Shown: positions 1-13,301, numbered from the stretch's first letter. The stretch is DNA of 64,000 bases from Isoetes taiwanensis (GCA_021234155.1 JAJEKV010000073.1:1708001-1772000), one strand, 5' to 3'. Made by a program: numbers and translations. The notes: generated from the sequence alone by a model not told the origin.

Positions 1-262
1 CTCCCCTTTGCCCCTCCCCTCCTCTTTTGCCCTCTTTACCCCTCCCCCTTCTTCCAACTTATCCCTCCCTTCCTCCTTTGCCCTTTTGCTCTCCTCTCCT
101 CTCCCTGCCCTTGCCCCTTCTTCCAACTTATCCTCTTCCCCTCTTCAACGTGTGGCTCCTCCCTCTTTCTCCTCCTACCCTTCTCCTTATCAAGGTGTGG
201 CCCCTCTCCCTCCCCCTTTTTTTTTTTGTATGAGTCCCATTTTGAGTCCGAGTCCCAAATTG
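1..262. repeat. Pyrimidine-rich low-complexity repeat
   Basis: The plus strand is almost entirely C and T, with imperfect repeats of a CTTCCAACTTATCC-type unit separated by CCCCTCCC runs. Open frames here are Ser/Pro/Leu-rich by composition only, so no gene is called. It may be the decayed end of a repeat that begins outside the window. Confidence 0.7.
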
Positions 263-773
263 CGAGATTTGACCCACTTTAATTAAATGCGACTTATACG
301 CCATGGCCAGACAAATTTTCTCTTTTTTTATTGCTACATGTCAAAAAAAACTTTATAGAAGTGTTGCGCATGAAAATAGCCGATGTGTCGCGATTATAGA
401 AAGGAATCTTTGAATAATGCCAAAGCATCATTCTACAATATTTATATAGGTTAAGATAGTTCTTACAAATATATAACAACTTTGACAACGTGAATTTGAT
501 ATTGGATACAATTATTGACACTTAGATACAACTACTAGGGGGGTTACAATATAAGAATATGAGGAATATCATATTGATAAGATAAGATAAGATGAATTTT
601 TACGTCCACGGGAACCCAACGGGTTATGGGACGACACATGCAAGGACAACAGCCCATCTAAAACCTGGGGACTAGACCCCATCACCAAACACAATAATCA
701 AACATTAAAAGGCTACCAAGAATAAGATAAGATAATGCTAATGCTAGTGGTAAATTTATGGTTCTAAAATTAT
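263..773. other. AT-rich stretch, probable 3' tail of the LINE-like gene
   Basis: No coding region is visible. On the minus strand this lies directly downstream of the ORF1-like frame at 774-1382, and at about 570-595 it ends in repeated ATCTT units, which would fit the tail of a LINE read leftwards. The rest is AT-rich relic sequence. Confidence 0.4.
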
Positions 774-1382
774 CTAGACATAGCCAGTCCAAGGATTGGA
801 AGGCCATTGATCTAGAATAATTGCCGCACCTCCCCTGTACACTGCCCATTTCTTTTGCAAGCGGGCTGCCCTCACCTTGCAGAGCTCCTCCTTACGGTTA
901 CACAATTGAAGAGGGGAGAGGTCCTCCTGTACTGAGAAACTAGTCCCTCTGAGATGGTTTCCATGCTGAAGAACATGTAAGCGGCTAAGAGTGTCTTGAA
1001 ACCGAACCAAAAGATGGCGAGGATGATCAGGTCTTGCCGCTCCCACCCTAGTAGCGGAGACAACTCCACCAGCCTTCACATGCATGACATCAGTGAAAAA
1101 ATGCAAAGCAGCATCCATATCAGAAAGGGCATCATCTTCTGCCTCTGCAACCCCTATAATACGCAAGTTCAGGCTCCTAGTAACAGAAGATACTGAGGCA
1201 GCCTGCTCCTGTCTGCTAGCTCGGCACTGCGACTCCTGGTCCTCTTGGGATTGTGGAGATGTCTGTATGCCCACCTCAACGTGTTTCCTTTCCAATGTCT
1301 GCACTTCCGCTTCAACACAATGTTTCTTCTGTGGCTGTAATTCTATATCTAGTGTATGTACCAAGGCATCACTTGTGCCCAC
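774..1382 (-). CDS. LINE ORF1-like nucleic-acid-binding protein
   Basis: An open frame of 202 codons. The first 70 residues are polar and Glu/Gln-rich. Residues about 70-185 resemble the L1 ORF1 (Transposase_22-like) RNA-binding region: NLRIIGV, then an acidic stretch, a hydrophobic FFTDVM segment, ATRVG, a basic-hydrophobic HLLVRF strand, LRGTSFSVQEDLS and a final basic segment. In L1 elements this protein coats the element RNA. No endonuclease or reverse transcriptase follows on this strand, and the downstream sequence looks like a retroposon tail, so this is probably a fragment or an ORF1-only copy. The family call rests on motif layout, and a host gene derived from such an element is possible. 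Confidence 0.5.
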   Translation of the reverse strand: MGTSDALVHTLDIELQPQKKHCVEAEVQTLERKHVEVGIQTSPQSQEDQESQCRASRQEQAASVSSVTRSLNLRIIGVAEAEDDALSDMDAALHFFTDVMHVKAGGVVSATRVGAARPDHPRHLLVRFQDTLSRLHVLQHGNHLRGTSFSVQEDLSPLQLCNRKEELCKVRAARLQKKWAVYRGGAAIILDQWPSNPWTGYV

Positions 1383-3286
1383 ATACTGGGCTTTTGTTTC
1401 ATATTGATGGAAGAAAGGATCATGTGAACAAGGTTATTTCTCATAGGGTGTAAACAAATATAGGTAATTGTATAATCAAGCAAGATATCAATAGCTATTT
1501 AAAGTAAGAGGTAGCTAAGAATTGAGTGTGTACTACTAAGTTCTAGACTGACCTTGTGTTAGGTGGCAATATACAGTTTGTGCTTATTAAATTATAGATA
1601 TAATATGTCATGTGCACAAAAAATTAGAAAAGGGCAAAGGTAACTAAAGGGTTGGTTTTGAGAAAATATTTTTGTGAGGCTCAATGATGTGAGCACATCT
1701 TACCAGGTCCCTGTATCAGCCTTTTAATGGTGATACTAGATCCCCTTAACACCCAAACCCATATTTGTACAATATTTAAACCCTTATACAACATCATTTT
1801 ACATGCATGTCTATATAAAACCCAGAATCGCCATTTTGAGGGTTGCTCCATGCTCCTTCAGGCGTCCAAGCTGTACGTATATGGGCCACTCGATGATTCT
1901 ATGGTTAGTAGGCATAGTGTTATTCTTGATATGTATGCTCTATGAAATTGTTCGTTGTGCATGCATGTAAGGAGTGGAACTCTAAGCTAGTTAAACCCCT
2001 GGTCATTAGCTATGCTGCTTATGATGGATTGGAGGGGCTTAAGACATTAATATTTGCCTCATGTATGGAGATGCCAATAATAAGATTTACTAAAGAGCAT
2101 TGTCTCCCTAGCTCCACATCATTATACAATTTTCAAGGACTAAGCACAATCATCCACAAACAAATGTCAAGTGGCATCATTGTTTCAAGAAAATCTTCTA
2201 GTTCATTGAAGCATCTTCTATGAGATTGAAGATCTACCACAAAGGTCATGCCATACATATCAGATCTTGTACTAAGATATTCTATTCTAAACATGGACTA
2301 CTAAACCTGCACAACTGAATGCTGTAAGGATACTATTAGATGTTATGTTATTTGCGTCTATGTCGTTATGATGCATACTCTCGAGATGCTCTACAGATAG
2401 CCCAACCTCCCCAAGTTGGACATATCCTATGATTATTGTACTCCACGATACCATTTATGGAGCTGGTAGATTTTGAAAGATTATTTTTGCTGCTTCCATT
2501 CCCCATATTTAGCATATCACCTAAAACATTGTCAAGCTAAAGTATATTATCAACTATTTGCTGATGAGTATGTTTGCCATTCCATAAGGCACCTAAGGTT
2601 CCACAAGCTTTCAACATGCTCACAACTATTACTTTGTTAGCCCTACACTTTGAAGATGCTTATTTTATTTTTATTTTATTCGTGAAGGACGAAAGGCAAA
2701 TATCATTACCAATTAGAGAAACAAGTACAATAAGCTGAGAGACAGGTTTAAAACTCAAAGAGAGAAAATGTCCCTCTGTGCGAGGCTATGACTTTCTTTA
2801 ATTCACCCATCACTGCTGAAGATCGCTTCTTCCTAGCTGCCTTCTTGAGCGTAACAATTCTCTAACATGTTATAAACACTCTAAGGCAAAACCTTCACCA
2901 CACTAAGCATATCCTATTATCATTGTTCCCCATGATATAATGTCCTTGTTTGGTAGATGGTCGAAAGCTCTAGGTGCTTCCTCCACATGACGTCATTGTT
3001 TTATTTTAATTTCGACTATATTCTTCTACTTGTGTCCAGCCCATATCCATCCTCAACACAGAAATATTAGGATTAAAAAAAATTAGAATCAAACAAAAAA
3101 TAACACTGCATTATCTTTGTGAAAGCATGGATATGAAAGCAAATTTGGAAATTGAAATAGGTGAAGGGACATAGATGACATCTTAATATGCAAAAGATCT
3201 TCCTTTTACTATGTTTAACTTGTATCCTAAGTGATAACCAAAGACATGGGCACTAGCACGAGAAGTGAGCTATGTTCAAATCCACT
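1383..3286. other. Intergenic DNA without a supportable gene
   Basis: Only short chance frames are present. At about 2650-2700 the minus strand ends in AATAAAATAAAAATAAAATAAG after GTCCTTC. This resembles the LINE 3' ends at 24.7 and 26.6 kb, and a basic 30-codon frame ending in a stop precedes it on the minus strand (about 2770-2870). It may be another severely truncated LINE 3' end; nothing else is recognised. Confidence 0.4.
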
Positions 3287-3295
3287 TAAAAAAAA

Positions 3296-3937
3296 GGGAA
3301 AAACTCTCAAATGCCCTTATGTTTTCGTCTATTTTCCAAGAGAATCCGCACTGAGGAAGAGGTGAAAGAAGTGCATCATTGCACTAGATGTAAGGGCACA
3401 GGACATAATTCACGAACATATAGGGCTCCTATCTGATGGACATGTTTATTTGTTTAGAAGTTTCGTATCAACATTTGTTTTGTATCAACATTATTCAAAT
3501 TCAAATTCAGGTGCAAATTTTACTATGTTTCTCTTTTATATGAATATCTGTTGCATTTTTGGATTTAGATTCTACAGGGGAGATTATAAGGGAGTTCGTA
3601 GTTCAATGATGGCATTTCATAAATTCTAGTTTAGGTTTACTGTTACCTGGTTTACGGTTACATGGAAAAGGCATTTCTGTTACGTCTACATGGAAAGGGC
3701 ATTTCATAAATTCTGATAAAACTTAAGGGCATTCCATAAATTCTGATAAAACTTAAGGGCATTTGATAAAACTTAAGGGCATTTCATAAATTCTGATAAA
3801 ACATAAGGCATCCTATTGAACATGAAAAACAATCCTAGATACGTATATGCCCCTTAGGGGCATTTCATTAAAAAATGAAAACTTAAGGGCATATTGAAAA
3901 ATAGTTGAAAACATAAGGGCATTTGGGAGTTTTTCCC
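3296..3937. mobile_element. Mutator-type MITE with 9-bp target duplication
   Basis: The element begins GGGAAAAACTCTCAAATGCC and its right end is the inverted copy, giving 31-bp terminal inverted repeats with one mismatch (3296-3326 and 3907-3937). Both sides are bordered by TAAAAAAAA (3287-3295 and 3938-3946), a 9-bp target duplication as expected of Mutator-like elements, although an A-run is a weak duplication marker. The interior has no ORF. About 3698-3810 holds three to four tandem copies of a roughly 31-bp unit around GGGCATTTCATAAATTCTG. It is non-autonomous. Confidence 0.8.
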
Positions 3938-3974
3938 TAAAAAAAATCGGACTTTTAAGAGAACTAGTAACGGG

Positions 3975-3993
3975 TGCCCGGCTTTGCCGGGCA
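3975..3993. other. GC-rich perfect hairpin
   Basis: TGCCCGGC-TTT-GCCGGGCA forms a perfect 8-bp stem with a 3-nt loop in otherwise AT-rich DNA, 37 bp beyond the MITE. Helitron ends carry such hairpins just before CTRR, but no CTRR follows within about 15 bases, so I leave the role open. Confidence 0.4.
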
Positions 3994-5262
3994 TAAATAT
4001 GATTCTACTGTAGGAATTCAACCTTGATTCCTTGCATCTGAGGGTGGGAAGGAGATGGAGCGACATCAGTTTAACTTTCATACTCAATAGTTGTCTTCGA
4101 AACTCAATGTATAATTGTTTGGTTGTAGAGGACAATCACAATCCCCTTTCATTCATGGTGTTGCACGATCCGTAGACTACAATGTGCAAGGGTTATATAA
4201 ATGATAATAAGGTTCTATTATGCCTTCAGGAAAGGAATATAAGTTATAGCATTTTTTGCACAACTGTACAATAATAGATGGGAATTCAAAGTAGAAATAA
4301 TAGTGACAAAAGAGTGAGTGTTTTAGCATTTGTGTGAGGCCTATGAAAGTGTAGTTAGGGTATAGTTACAAAAATGCATGGGCAATTGTTAAGTGTCTGG
4401 ACATGTTATGTATTTCATCTAACAACTTCATTTCTGCAATTTTGCATTATTGTCTATTATGCTATGGTTATAAGTAGCATTAATGCTTGTGATCATTTGC
4501 TAAGTTAAACATGGGTTCCACTTATAATATTGTTGCATCTACCGGATAATCCATGAAGCCTCCATAACAAACCAGAAGGTGTGCATATCGCTTGAGAAGC
4601 ATAAATAACATAAACCCCTCTGGAACTCTGAATAGCCAGTACCTTCTGAAGAATGTGGCGAACACTTTTGAAATATTCATCACCAGATATCCAGAATCCC
4701 CATTTTGGATGCAAATGGTAGATGAAGATAGATAGTAGTTTTAACGTCACACCACTAGGCAGCATCCAACTGGACATGTGACCACACACCACACTACATT
4801 GCTTGGTTGGGCCCTGCCCCCAACCACCTTACATTGCGTCTGTTGGAATTTGACCCCCAACAGTTGCTATATTATCAAGTTGCTCAAGGGCTCAAGTAAT
4901 GTTCATTTTTCAACAAAATGACACTTGATTACATACTATGCAAAGACCTTGCTGCTATGTCACTAATGAATGTACCACGGATTAGATCTATGTTAGGCAC
5001 TTGCGTTAAAGCATCTGGAAATATTTTTACTGATGTATGACCCAAAGTCGTAGATGCTTCTTAGTTTTCTGTACAAAAAATAGCAATTCTATGGCAATAC
5101 CAACAGCCCGGATGAAATGGTTGAAATCATTAGTTCTCAGCTAGAGAACGTGAACTTACTTTACTAAGATCCACAAATACGTGATTCCTTTAGCCAAGTG
5201 TTTATGTTAATATCAGATCATAAGATGCATCTTCTGATAGACAGATGTCATCCGTTGCAAGT
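3994..5262. other. Intergenic DNA without a supportable gene
   Basis: Short frames on both strands show no recognisable domain, codon pattern or splice structure. A 95-codon minus frame at 4505-4792 resembles nothing I know. Confidence 0.4.
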
Positions 5263-7490
5263 CATAATGATTTCCTGAAAAGCTGCAATAGAGCAAGGCT
5301 CAATCCAAGGATAATGCATCAACAACAATTTTTTTTCAAACTGTCATGGTGTAATCAACACTACTGCATCATCTCTCCATGGAAGGCTTATAGTGCCAAC
5401 TACATTTCTGCATGCTTCTTGTAGAACAGCAGGCCAAAGTCATTACACTGCAGGTCCTAGTTGCATGAAATGGCATACTAAATGTGGTGCATGATATTCC
5501 CTTTTGGCAGCTCAGAATCCAAGGTAGGTTGCTTGGAAAATGCAAACTTTACCAGTTCACCAATAGTGGAGCAAGTGTGTTGCATTACAACACCTAAGAC
5601 TGACCTTCATACAAACAGAATAAAGTCATATTTATAAACAATCATATCACTAAAAAATGAGAGCACTGCATTACTTCCATGAGATTGAGCAAGATGAGAA
5701 AAAAGATGAGCAATAAAGCATGTGAAACACACCAATTGTTAGTGTAGTTTATTTCATGCAAACGTCAAACCAAATACCTTCTTCTATCAAGCATTCATCG
5801 CAAGCACACAATTTTGTGACCTGTCTTGATCATGTAGTTGCAACACCTGTAACTAAGACATGAAGTTGTCAATAGTTTGAAACTTGTATTCACACTAAAA
5901 TAAGTGGAAAGTTTTCTAAAATAAGGGCAAGGCAATGACTTTCTCTACACTACGATGCCTCATGAACCATAGACTGGAATTTAATAAAATTCTATATTTA
6001 AAAAAGTGAAAGCTACTGTAAGATTCAGAGAACAAAGCTACCAGGTTATTTGAGTCATATGTGACTAATTGCATGCACTTTCAAATTGTGCAAACTATCA
6101 ATTTCATATTGTCAAATAGGGCCACTGTAGATGAGCTTTACCTTGAAGTTTATTGAAAAGTATGCGCAAACATAGGCTACTGCCAAAACCTACAAAAAGG
6201 GAAACAAATTAGATTATACACACAACAGACACGATATCTAATCCTTAACAAAGTGATGGTGCAAGAATCATTTACCTTCAAGCGTAAGAAGGAAAAGGCA
6301 TTGCAAAATTCCCAATGATAGAGAAGCCATAATTGTACTCCGACCATAATGATTTCCTGAAAAGCTGCAGTAGAGCAAGGCTGTAGAGTAGGATAATGCA
6401 TCAACAACAGAAATTTTTTAGACTGTTGTAACCAATACTATTGCTTCATCATCTCTCCACGGGAAGGCTTATAGTACCAACTACATTTATCCATGCTTCT
6501 TGTTCAAAGTATCATTACACTGCCTTTCCTAGTTGCATAAAATGGCATATTAAATGGGGTGCCCTGTTGGCAGTTCAAAATCTAAAGTAGGTTGCTTGGA
6601 AAATTCAAAATTTACCAGTTCACTGGTAGTGGAGCAAGTGTGTTGTGTTACAACACCTAAGACTCGCCTTCATACAAACAGAATGAACTCATATTTATAA
6701 CAATCATATCACTGAAAATGAGAGCATTACATTAGTTCCATGAGATTGAGCAACATGAGAAAAAACATGAGCAATAAAACATGTGAAACACACCATTTGC
6801 GAGTGTTTTATTTCATGCAAAGGTCAAACCTTCTTGTTCCAGATAACGTCACAAAGAGCATTCATCCAGAGGTGGTATCCTTCCAGCATCACACAATTTC
6901 GTGAGCTGTCTTGATCCTGTAGTTGCAACACCTGTAACTAAGACATGAAGTTGTCAATAGCTTGAAACTTGTATTCACACTAAAATAAGTGGAAAATTTT
7001 CCAAAATAAGGGCAAGGCAATGACTTTCTCTGCACTATGATGCCCTATGCTTAAAACTTAATCTTGAGTTGATGCCTCATGACCCACAGACTGGAATTTA
7101 CTAAAACTCCATATTTAAAAAATTGAAAGCTACTCTAAGATTTAGAGAACAAAAAAAGCTACCAGTTATTTGAGTCATATGCGACGAACTGCATGCACTT
7201 TCAGATTGTGCTAACTATCAATTTCATATTGTCAAGCAGAGCCATTATAGATGAGCTTTACCTTGAAGTTTGATGAAAAGGATGCGCAAACATAGACTGC
7301 TGCCAAAACCTACAAAAAGGAAAACAAATTAGATTACACACACAACAAACATGATATCTAATCTCTAGCAAAGTGATTGTGCAAGAATCATTTACCTTCA
7401 AGCGTAAGAAGGAAATATATTGATGACACAGTTCTTCAAAAAAAAAAAAAAAGACATTGCAAAATTCCCAATGATACAGACGCCAGATAA
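5263..7490. repeat. Diverged tandem duplication, about 1.1 kb unit
   Basis: Unit 1 (about 5263-6345) and unit 2 (about 6346-7490) align along their length. Both open with CATAATGATTTCCTGAAAAG, share ACAACACCTAAGACT (5588 and 6652) and ATGAGATTGAGCAA-like blocks, and end with GCAAACATAG-CTGCCAAAACCTAC. Small indels make the copies roughly 1.08-1.12 kb apart. No protein is recognised in either copy. Minus-strand frames near 6177-6407 and 7258-7629 are related to each other because they lie in the duplicated part, so they may be a duplicated non-coding or pseudogene exon. Confidence 0.75.
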
Positions 7491-8786
7491 TATTACTCCG
7501 ACCATATTCATTGTATAGTCTCTCCTTACGTAAACTTTGTTTCTGAATTCCAATAGCTTGCTTATGCCCATGGCAAAACCCAGCCCCATCTACAAAATGC
7601 GACAGGGCTTGTCCGAGAAGAACATACAACTGCTATGGTGCTGCAGACATTCTTGTGCAACCCTAATAAAGGAACAACCTAAATCCATTGTAAAGCTTTG
7701 TCAGAATCAATTTTCACAGTGATCTGATATAAAACATCAGTGATGTCATGGTATCTGAGCCCAATCGCTAGGCATGACATTTGAAAATGGAGGTGCCCTT
7801 AGAAAATTTCTTCCAAAGCCAAACCCCCTCCTGCGGCTCCGATGCAAATAGCAGAAATTATAGGCAGTGCACATAGGCTATCATGCCGAAGAACAACATC
7901 AAAGCCTTAAAACCTGCACAACTCAGAAATGCGAATTTCCAAATCATAGTAAAATGCACAGATCTGATTTTTGGAAGAGCAATATGCATGCAAGCAACCT
8001 ACGGCATTAAGATCGATGTGCTAAACGCAAACCCCGACTCCATCACAAAACCCTAAATTCACCTTCTTCGTGTTCATGCCTGAATCGCATATGCATGCTG
8101 AAATTGAAGGGGGAATAAATTGAACGGGGAAAACTTCTCTCAAACTCTAAAGCCATGAATTATTTTTTTTCGATTTTTAGATGTTCAGAATTTTTTTCCG
8201 GCGATTAAATCCTTCAAAATCTCAGGAAATGTGACTAAGAAAAATTCCAAAAACCTTTTTAGCTAAACCGGAAAATCCCAAATTAAAAGGGTTGATAGAC
8301 ATCCAAAGCACTACCTCATTATATTTATTAGTCAAAATCAATTCATATATGAGAGATGGATGGCATGGTATCAGTTTGATATGAAGGGCAAACATCTGGC
8401 CCATCTGCGCAAGATAAGTCCTAAAATAGTAAGTACTCCTTGTGGACAGATAAACCCTAAAATTGTTGCCGAATAGCAAGCGACTATATCAAAATCTCGG
8501 AGGTGGTGGCAAATTTCTGCCTTAGGTGAGCCAAAATTGGTCTTCAATCCCGGATTTGCATGATGGTGGTAAATGGCTAAACGTCTGCTCCATCTCTGGT
8601 CCTCTGCAAGCAGGCATGACATTTTCCATCTCTGCATACAACCTCGTTTTTGAAGCAAAAGTCTATGATGAAATGTTTTTGAAGCGACGGTCTATGAAGA
8701 ATGTCTAGCTCAGCTCCGTCTGCTCCTCTGCAAGCAGGTATGGGGCTTTCTGTCTTTGCATTGTTCCCTTGATACATCTTTGTTTT
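7491..8786. other. Left flank of the CACTA element, no clear gene
   Basis: Short frames only. The plus strand has an AAACCCTAAATTC motif at about 8050, and several unlinked 60-95 codon frames overlap on both strands. A block near 8525-8560 (gtgagccaaaattgg...) has a weak counterpart at about 18945-18975, just beyond the right end of the CACTA element, so the host sequence may itself be repetitive. Confidence 0.35.
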
Positions 8787-8789
8787 ATT

Positions 8790-8818
8790 CACTACAAGAG
8801 AATGGGGGGTATAGTGTC
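8790..8818 (+). repeat. CACTA left terminal inverted repeat
   Basis: A 29-bp inverted repeat beginning CACTACAAGAG; it differs from the right repeat at one position (A versus G at base 12). It is the expected transposase cleavage site and is preceded by the ATT target duplication. Confidence 0.93.
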
Positions 8819-9059
8819 GAGCATAGTGGCAATTTTTTTGACACTAGGTGAACCTACCATGTTCCCAAAATGGTCAAAATCTTGACACTATATTAGACGT
8901 CATCATTGGTCACTGGGGTGACCACCATTGAGTCAAGATTGTGACCAAAAAAATTCGACACTAATAGAGTTTCCGACAAGGTTGCAACTCGTATTGTGAC
9001 AAATTAGCATCACCTATGATAGCAGTTTAGTGTCAAGAATATCAAGAAGCATTGTGTTG

Positions 9060-9335
9060 AGTTGTACCATGGTTTGTGACTAGCATATGGCAATGTTAAG
9101 TAATGATTTGTGACAAAACTACAAATACATAGTGACGAGCTTTGAGTAATGACTTATATCCAAATTACACAAGGTAGTGACTATCTTTGGGTTATAACTT
9201 TGACAAAATTACAATAAGGTAGTGACGAGCTTTGGGTTACAACTTGTGACAAAATTACAACAAGGTAATAGCAAGCTTTAGGTTATAACTTGTGACAAAA
9301 TTACAACAACGTAATAGCAAACTTAAAGAGACACC
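9060..9335. repeat. CACTA left subterminal repeats
   Basis: Four to five imperfect tandem copies of a roughly 58-bp unit containing TTGTGACAAAATTACAAC and GGTAGTGACGAGCTTTGGGT. In En/Spm elements the subterminal repeats bind the TnpA-type protein, and these lie where that role expects them. Confidence 0.75.
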
Positions 9336-10016
9336 ATTTGTGAAATAGTGTCAACTTATCAACAAAAATTTGTGAAAAATAGAACGCACACAAATAATTC
9401 ATTTCAAATGTGGATTGCACTTGTCTACATTGTTACTCGAATGCATCAAGGCAAGTTTCAATAATAAGAAAAAGACAAGTTTGATGGTTCTAAGAAAACA
9501 AAATAATCAATTGCATTATAGATATATAAGGATCATAAACAATAAAAATGAGCATTGAGTTCATGCTTTGAAAAAAAATGTCAACATTGAGCATTGAATC
9601 CCGAACGTTCTCAATAAAAGAAGGGCCTTTAACTACTTAAAAGTAATAAAATTCAAATTCAACCCTCTTGATTCTTGAGTCCATCTTCCTTTTGCCTTCA
9701 TCATTGTCTTCCTCCTAATTAGTTCAAGGGAGAAATTGGCTTGAATTAAAAGAATTTCATGTAATACGAATCGCTTTGATAGCCCTTCATACCTGTTCTT
9801 TATCAGGTTCTTTATCAGAGTCACTATCAATATAGCAAATATTCTGCATGTATAATATATAAACATAAGATTAATTTAAATTCACACAAACCACGATTAT
9901 TGAATGAAATACACTTACCTTGTTTGTAACTTCTTTCTCCTTCTTGGGTTTTATCTTAAAGATGACACCTGGGCTTGTCTTGTTAAGATAGTCCAAGGCT
10001 TTATGCTGCCATAGAA

Positions 10017-10075
10017 TCAGAAATCAGAAATCAGAAATCAGAAATTATGTGGCAGGAATCAGAAATTATATGGCA
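10017..10075. repeat. ATCAGAA short tandem repeat
   Basis: Several copies of AGAAATC/ATCAGAA in a row followed by a diverged repeat of the same motif. It lies in an intron of the CACTA accessory gene. Confidence 0.8.
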
Positions 10076-13000
10076 GCATTGTTAGTACAAGCTGTAACAC
10101 TTTTTTGTTCATAAGATGGAGGATGTTAAAGCAGGAGAAATTGCCGCAAGTAGCAGAAAAAACGAAGCTTAATAATTCAAGTAGCTAATTGCTTCACTGC
10201 TGCTTAATAGTACGCAGACCAGGGTGCAAGGAAACATCAAATTCTAATCAACTTGCTTGGATACTGTTCAAAGGAGAAGTTGCTTGTGTATGAACACATG
10301 GTGAACGGGAGTTTAGACTCATGGCTGCTTAATGTAGCCTACTAGTAAATAAGGCTTATAAGAAAGTTATGTTGCTGCTGCAGTGGCAGCAGCATTTGCA
10401 TCAGAAGCTACATTTACATCAGCATTTGCTGCTTGGAGCTGTTGTGGCTGCTGCAGAAGCTACACATGAGGAAGAGGAAAGAGGAAAGTTCACTTTATAT
10501 AAAGGCAAAGTTGAGCAATGATCATGCCACACAACTATCACAAGTGAAAATAATAAATGCAATGCATGCTAGACACTGATTTCGAAAGAAAAAATCGAAA
10601 GTACACACCTTTTTTGGCACAAAGCCTTTTGCAATCATCTTCTTCCTCCATGCTTCATACCCACCTTTCGCTATAATTTCCTGTAACAAATCCTCCGTGG
10701 GCATGGACCCCCAATCTTGAAACTGCATTGTATTTGAATTCACAAAAAGTTAAAGAAAAGCATTTGAAAAAAATTGTGCAAAGTGATTAAGCACTTACAA
10801 ACTTAGTTTTAATGGACATAATGCCTCCAGAGCCAGTCCGTTGCTGCCTCTTGCGTTTGGTAGCAGCATCTTTTTGGCGTTGATAATTCCTACCACAAAG
10901 CTCGACAAACCTCTTCCAACTTTCATCGTCGACATGCATTGGTTTCGGTGCGTTATTGTTTCGCACATTCCTTCGAAGATTTTCCCTATAGTTTTAAACC
11001 AAAAAAAAAAAGATTTTTTACGAGTTCGTTAAAGCATAAGAAGTGATATAATTTCTGACCTCCAGTGTTTCCACCGCTTTTTCAAGAATTTCATGACATC
11101 CATCTCGGATAGTCCATCGCCAAACTGCTCGTAGATGTACTTCAAGGTCCTCTGCAGATGACGTGGCTTTATTTCTTTAAAAAGTTTATCAACCTCCCTA
11201 CAATACGTTTTCAAGGCATCCGATGCTTTTTGCTCAAATTCGCGTCCCGCATCATCCCTCAACAATTCCCCTTTATGAAAGCATACTTGCATTCAAACAT
11301 GAATTGAGAACATATGATGCACATATGCTGCAGTAGAGAAATCTAGTTTCATCAAAACATTTACTTCCTATATTCATATTGCCATGTTCCAGATCAACCA
11401 TTCACAATGATGCAGTTCAGAATGGAAATGATGCATAGCTTCAGCCTGGGTAATGAAATAAAACTCAAGATATCGAAGTGCAAACATGAAATAATGAAAA
11501 GAACATATAAAATGTTAAGGTGGCAGTCAGGAATAACAGGGAAAAGAGGGTCCAGAACTAGATAAATATATGAATAGCAAAATCAAAGTTGTCATTGGCT
11601 GTGGCAAAGAGAATTTTAACCTGCAGTCAATGGCGGCATTTTCTATTGACATATCTGGTCAATTCTATATATAGATTCAGATCTTGTCGGTAGTGATCTT
11701 ACTCATAGATGTACCACAGGGTATATCATTGTCAAGTTAGAGTGATATTCTAGCTTGGGCATCTCTAAAAAGCTATCAGTGTGAGTTGAGCACGAATCAA
11801 TCACCATAGGGCATGTGTCAAGTTAGGCAGTGATATTCTAGCATGGGCATCTGTAACCAGCAAACTGCGAGTTGAACACATCCAACACAGAGCCATAAGG
11901 CAATGTATACAGAGTTAGAAAAGTGTTATGATTAGTGCACTGATTTACAAGCCAGGACAATTAACCAGAATTTCTGAAATAACAAAGCAAAGCCTGCACA
12001 ACAGAAAAGAAAACGTTGATAGACATTATATCAAATCTGTTGAATATCCTACCTAAACATTTCCTGATTATCTTTCACAAGGAAATAACTCTGGTTGTAA
12101 AGATCTTACCAAGAAAGTCCAAATAAAAGTGTGGCAGGAAGACGGTATTCTTTTGCCTCCAAGCTTGGCCCGTAGCAAAGGCATCTAGTCATGGCCATTA
12201 TTATTCCCTAGAGCTGCTGACATGTCCTTTCATAAAGTGGCAGAATCTCATCTCCTAGCTAGGCTCACTCAGTCCATACCTCACCTTGCTTTCAGGTTCT
12301 TGGTATCATGGTTGAAGGCAGATTTGGGTGGACGTTTGGGAGACTAGCAAAGGGCAGCCTGGAGCTATTTCCAAAAACTTACCATTCGGGTAAATATCCA
12401 GTGAAGGAGAAGCTGATTTCACACTGCTGACTGGCATAGGGTGTTTCTATTAGGCGCCTGTATCCTGCTGTATCTTTCTTTCATTTCTAAATAATGATCC
12501 AAAGTATTCATGGTACCAGAGCTCAGGGCTTGGGATGAAACTTAGCATAAATCACCTTGGGGAAACTTTGTTAGCTTTTTAGGATTAGGCGCTTCAATTT
12601 GGAAACTCAAAGAGGCAAAAGAAAGAAATGGAAATGACAAACGACAAGTAGGACAAATTAGCAAACAAGTACATCAAATTAGCAAACCAATGATACAACA
12701 TGGACTACTATGACAATCTATGGACATGCAGACTATCTATTGAAACTGACAAAATATGTTGTTCTTGGATTGGCAGATTGAGCATCAGACAGAAAAGTTG
12801 ATATCTTTGCCACTGTTAGGGCAGCAATACCTCTAAAATGATAAGATGCATTTGCAGTACTCAGTTTCCAACAATATCTCTTATCCTGTTAGAGCTAGCA
12901 TCATGTTCATCAGCCATGAAAACACAACTATGCTAATGAACCAGACTACTGTACACACATGCCAAAACAAGACTAGGAATTGCTGATTTTTGCAAAGTGG

Positions 13001-13301
13001 ATAGGACAGTATTCACAAACTTGTCTACCAGAAAGCACAAACATGCTACAACATTTCCTTGTGCCATAAGAACAAGTGCTTAAACGTCTAAGCAATACAT
13101 AAACCTATAGATCAAATGTGTAATTCAATGTACAAGTGGATGTAGCCATACCTGAGACCTCAAAAGCTTCCTGAACTGAACGTTGTATGAGAGATCAATG
13201 TCCTTCAAAATGTCTTTGTTATCTTCAACATCGTCTTGGTCAGTCGGTTCATCGTGTTCCTTGGACTCGTCATGTTCATCTGATGATGATGATGATGAGC
13301 A

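Noticed and set aside
8-286. Pro/Ser/Leu-rich frames at the left edge
   Set aside because: They result from the pyrimidine-rich repeat; two overlapping frames are equally open.
3698-3810. CRISPR-like array
   Set aside because: The repeats are directly abutting imperfect minisatellite units inside a MITE in plant DNA; there are no unique spacers.
4843-4862. TGTTGG...CCAACA as an LTR terminus
   Set aside because: It is only a short palindrome; no second LTR, primer site or target duplication was found.
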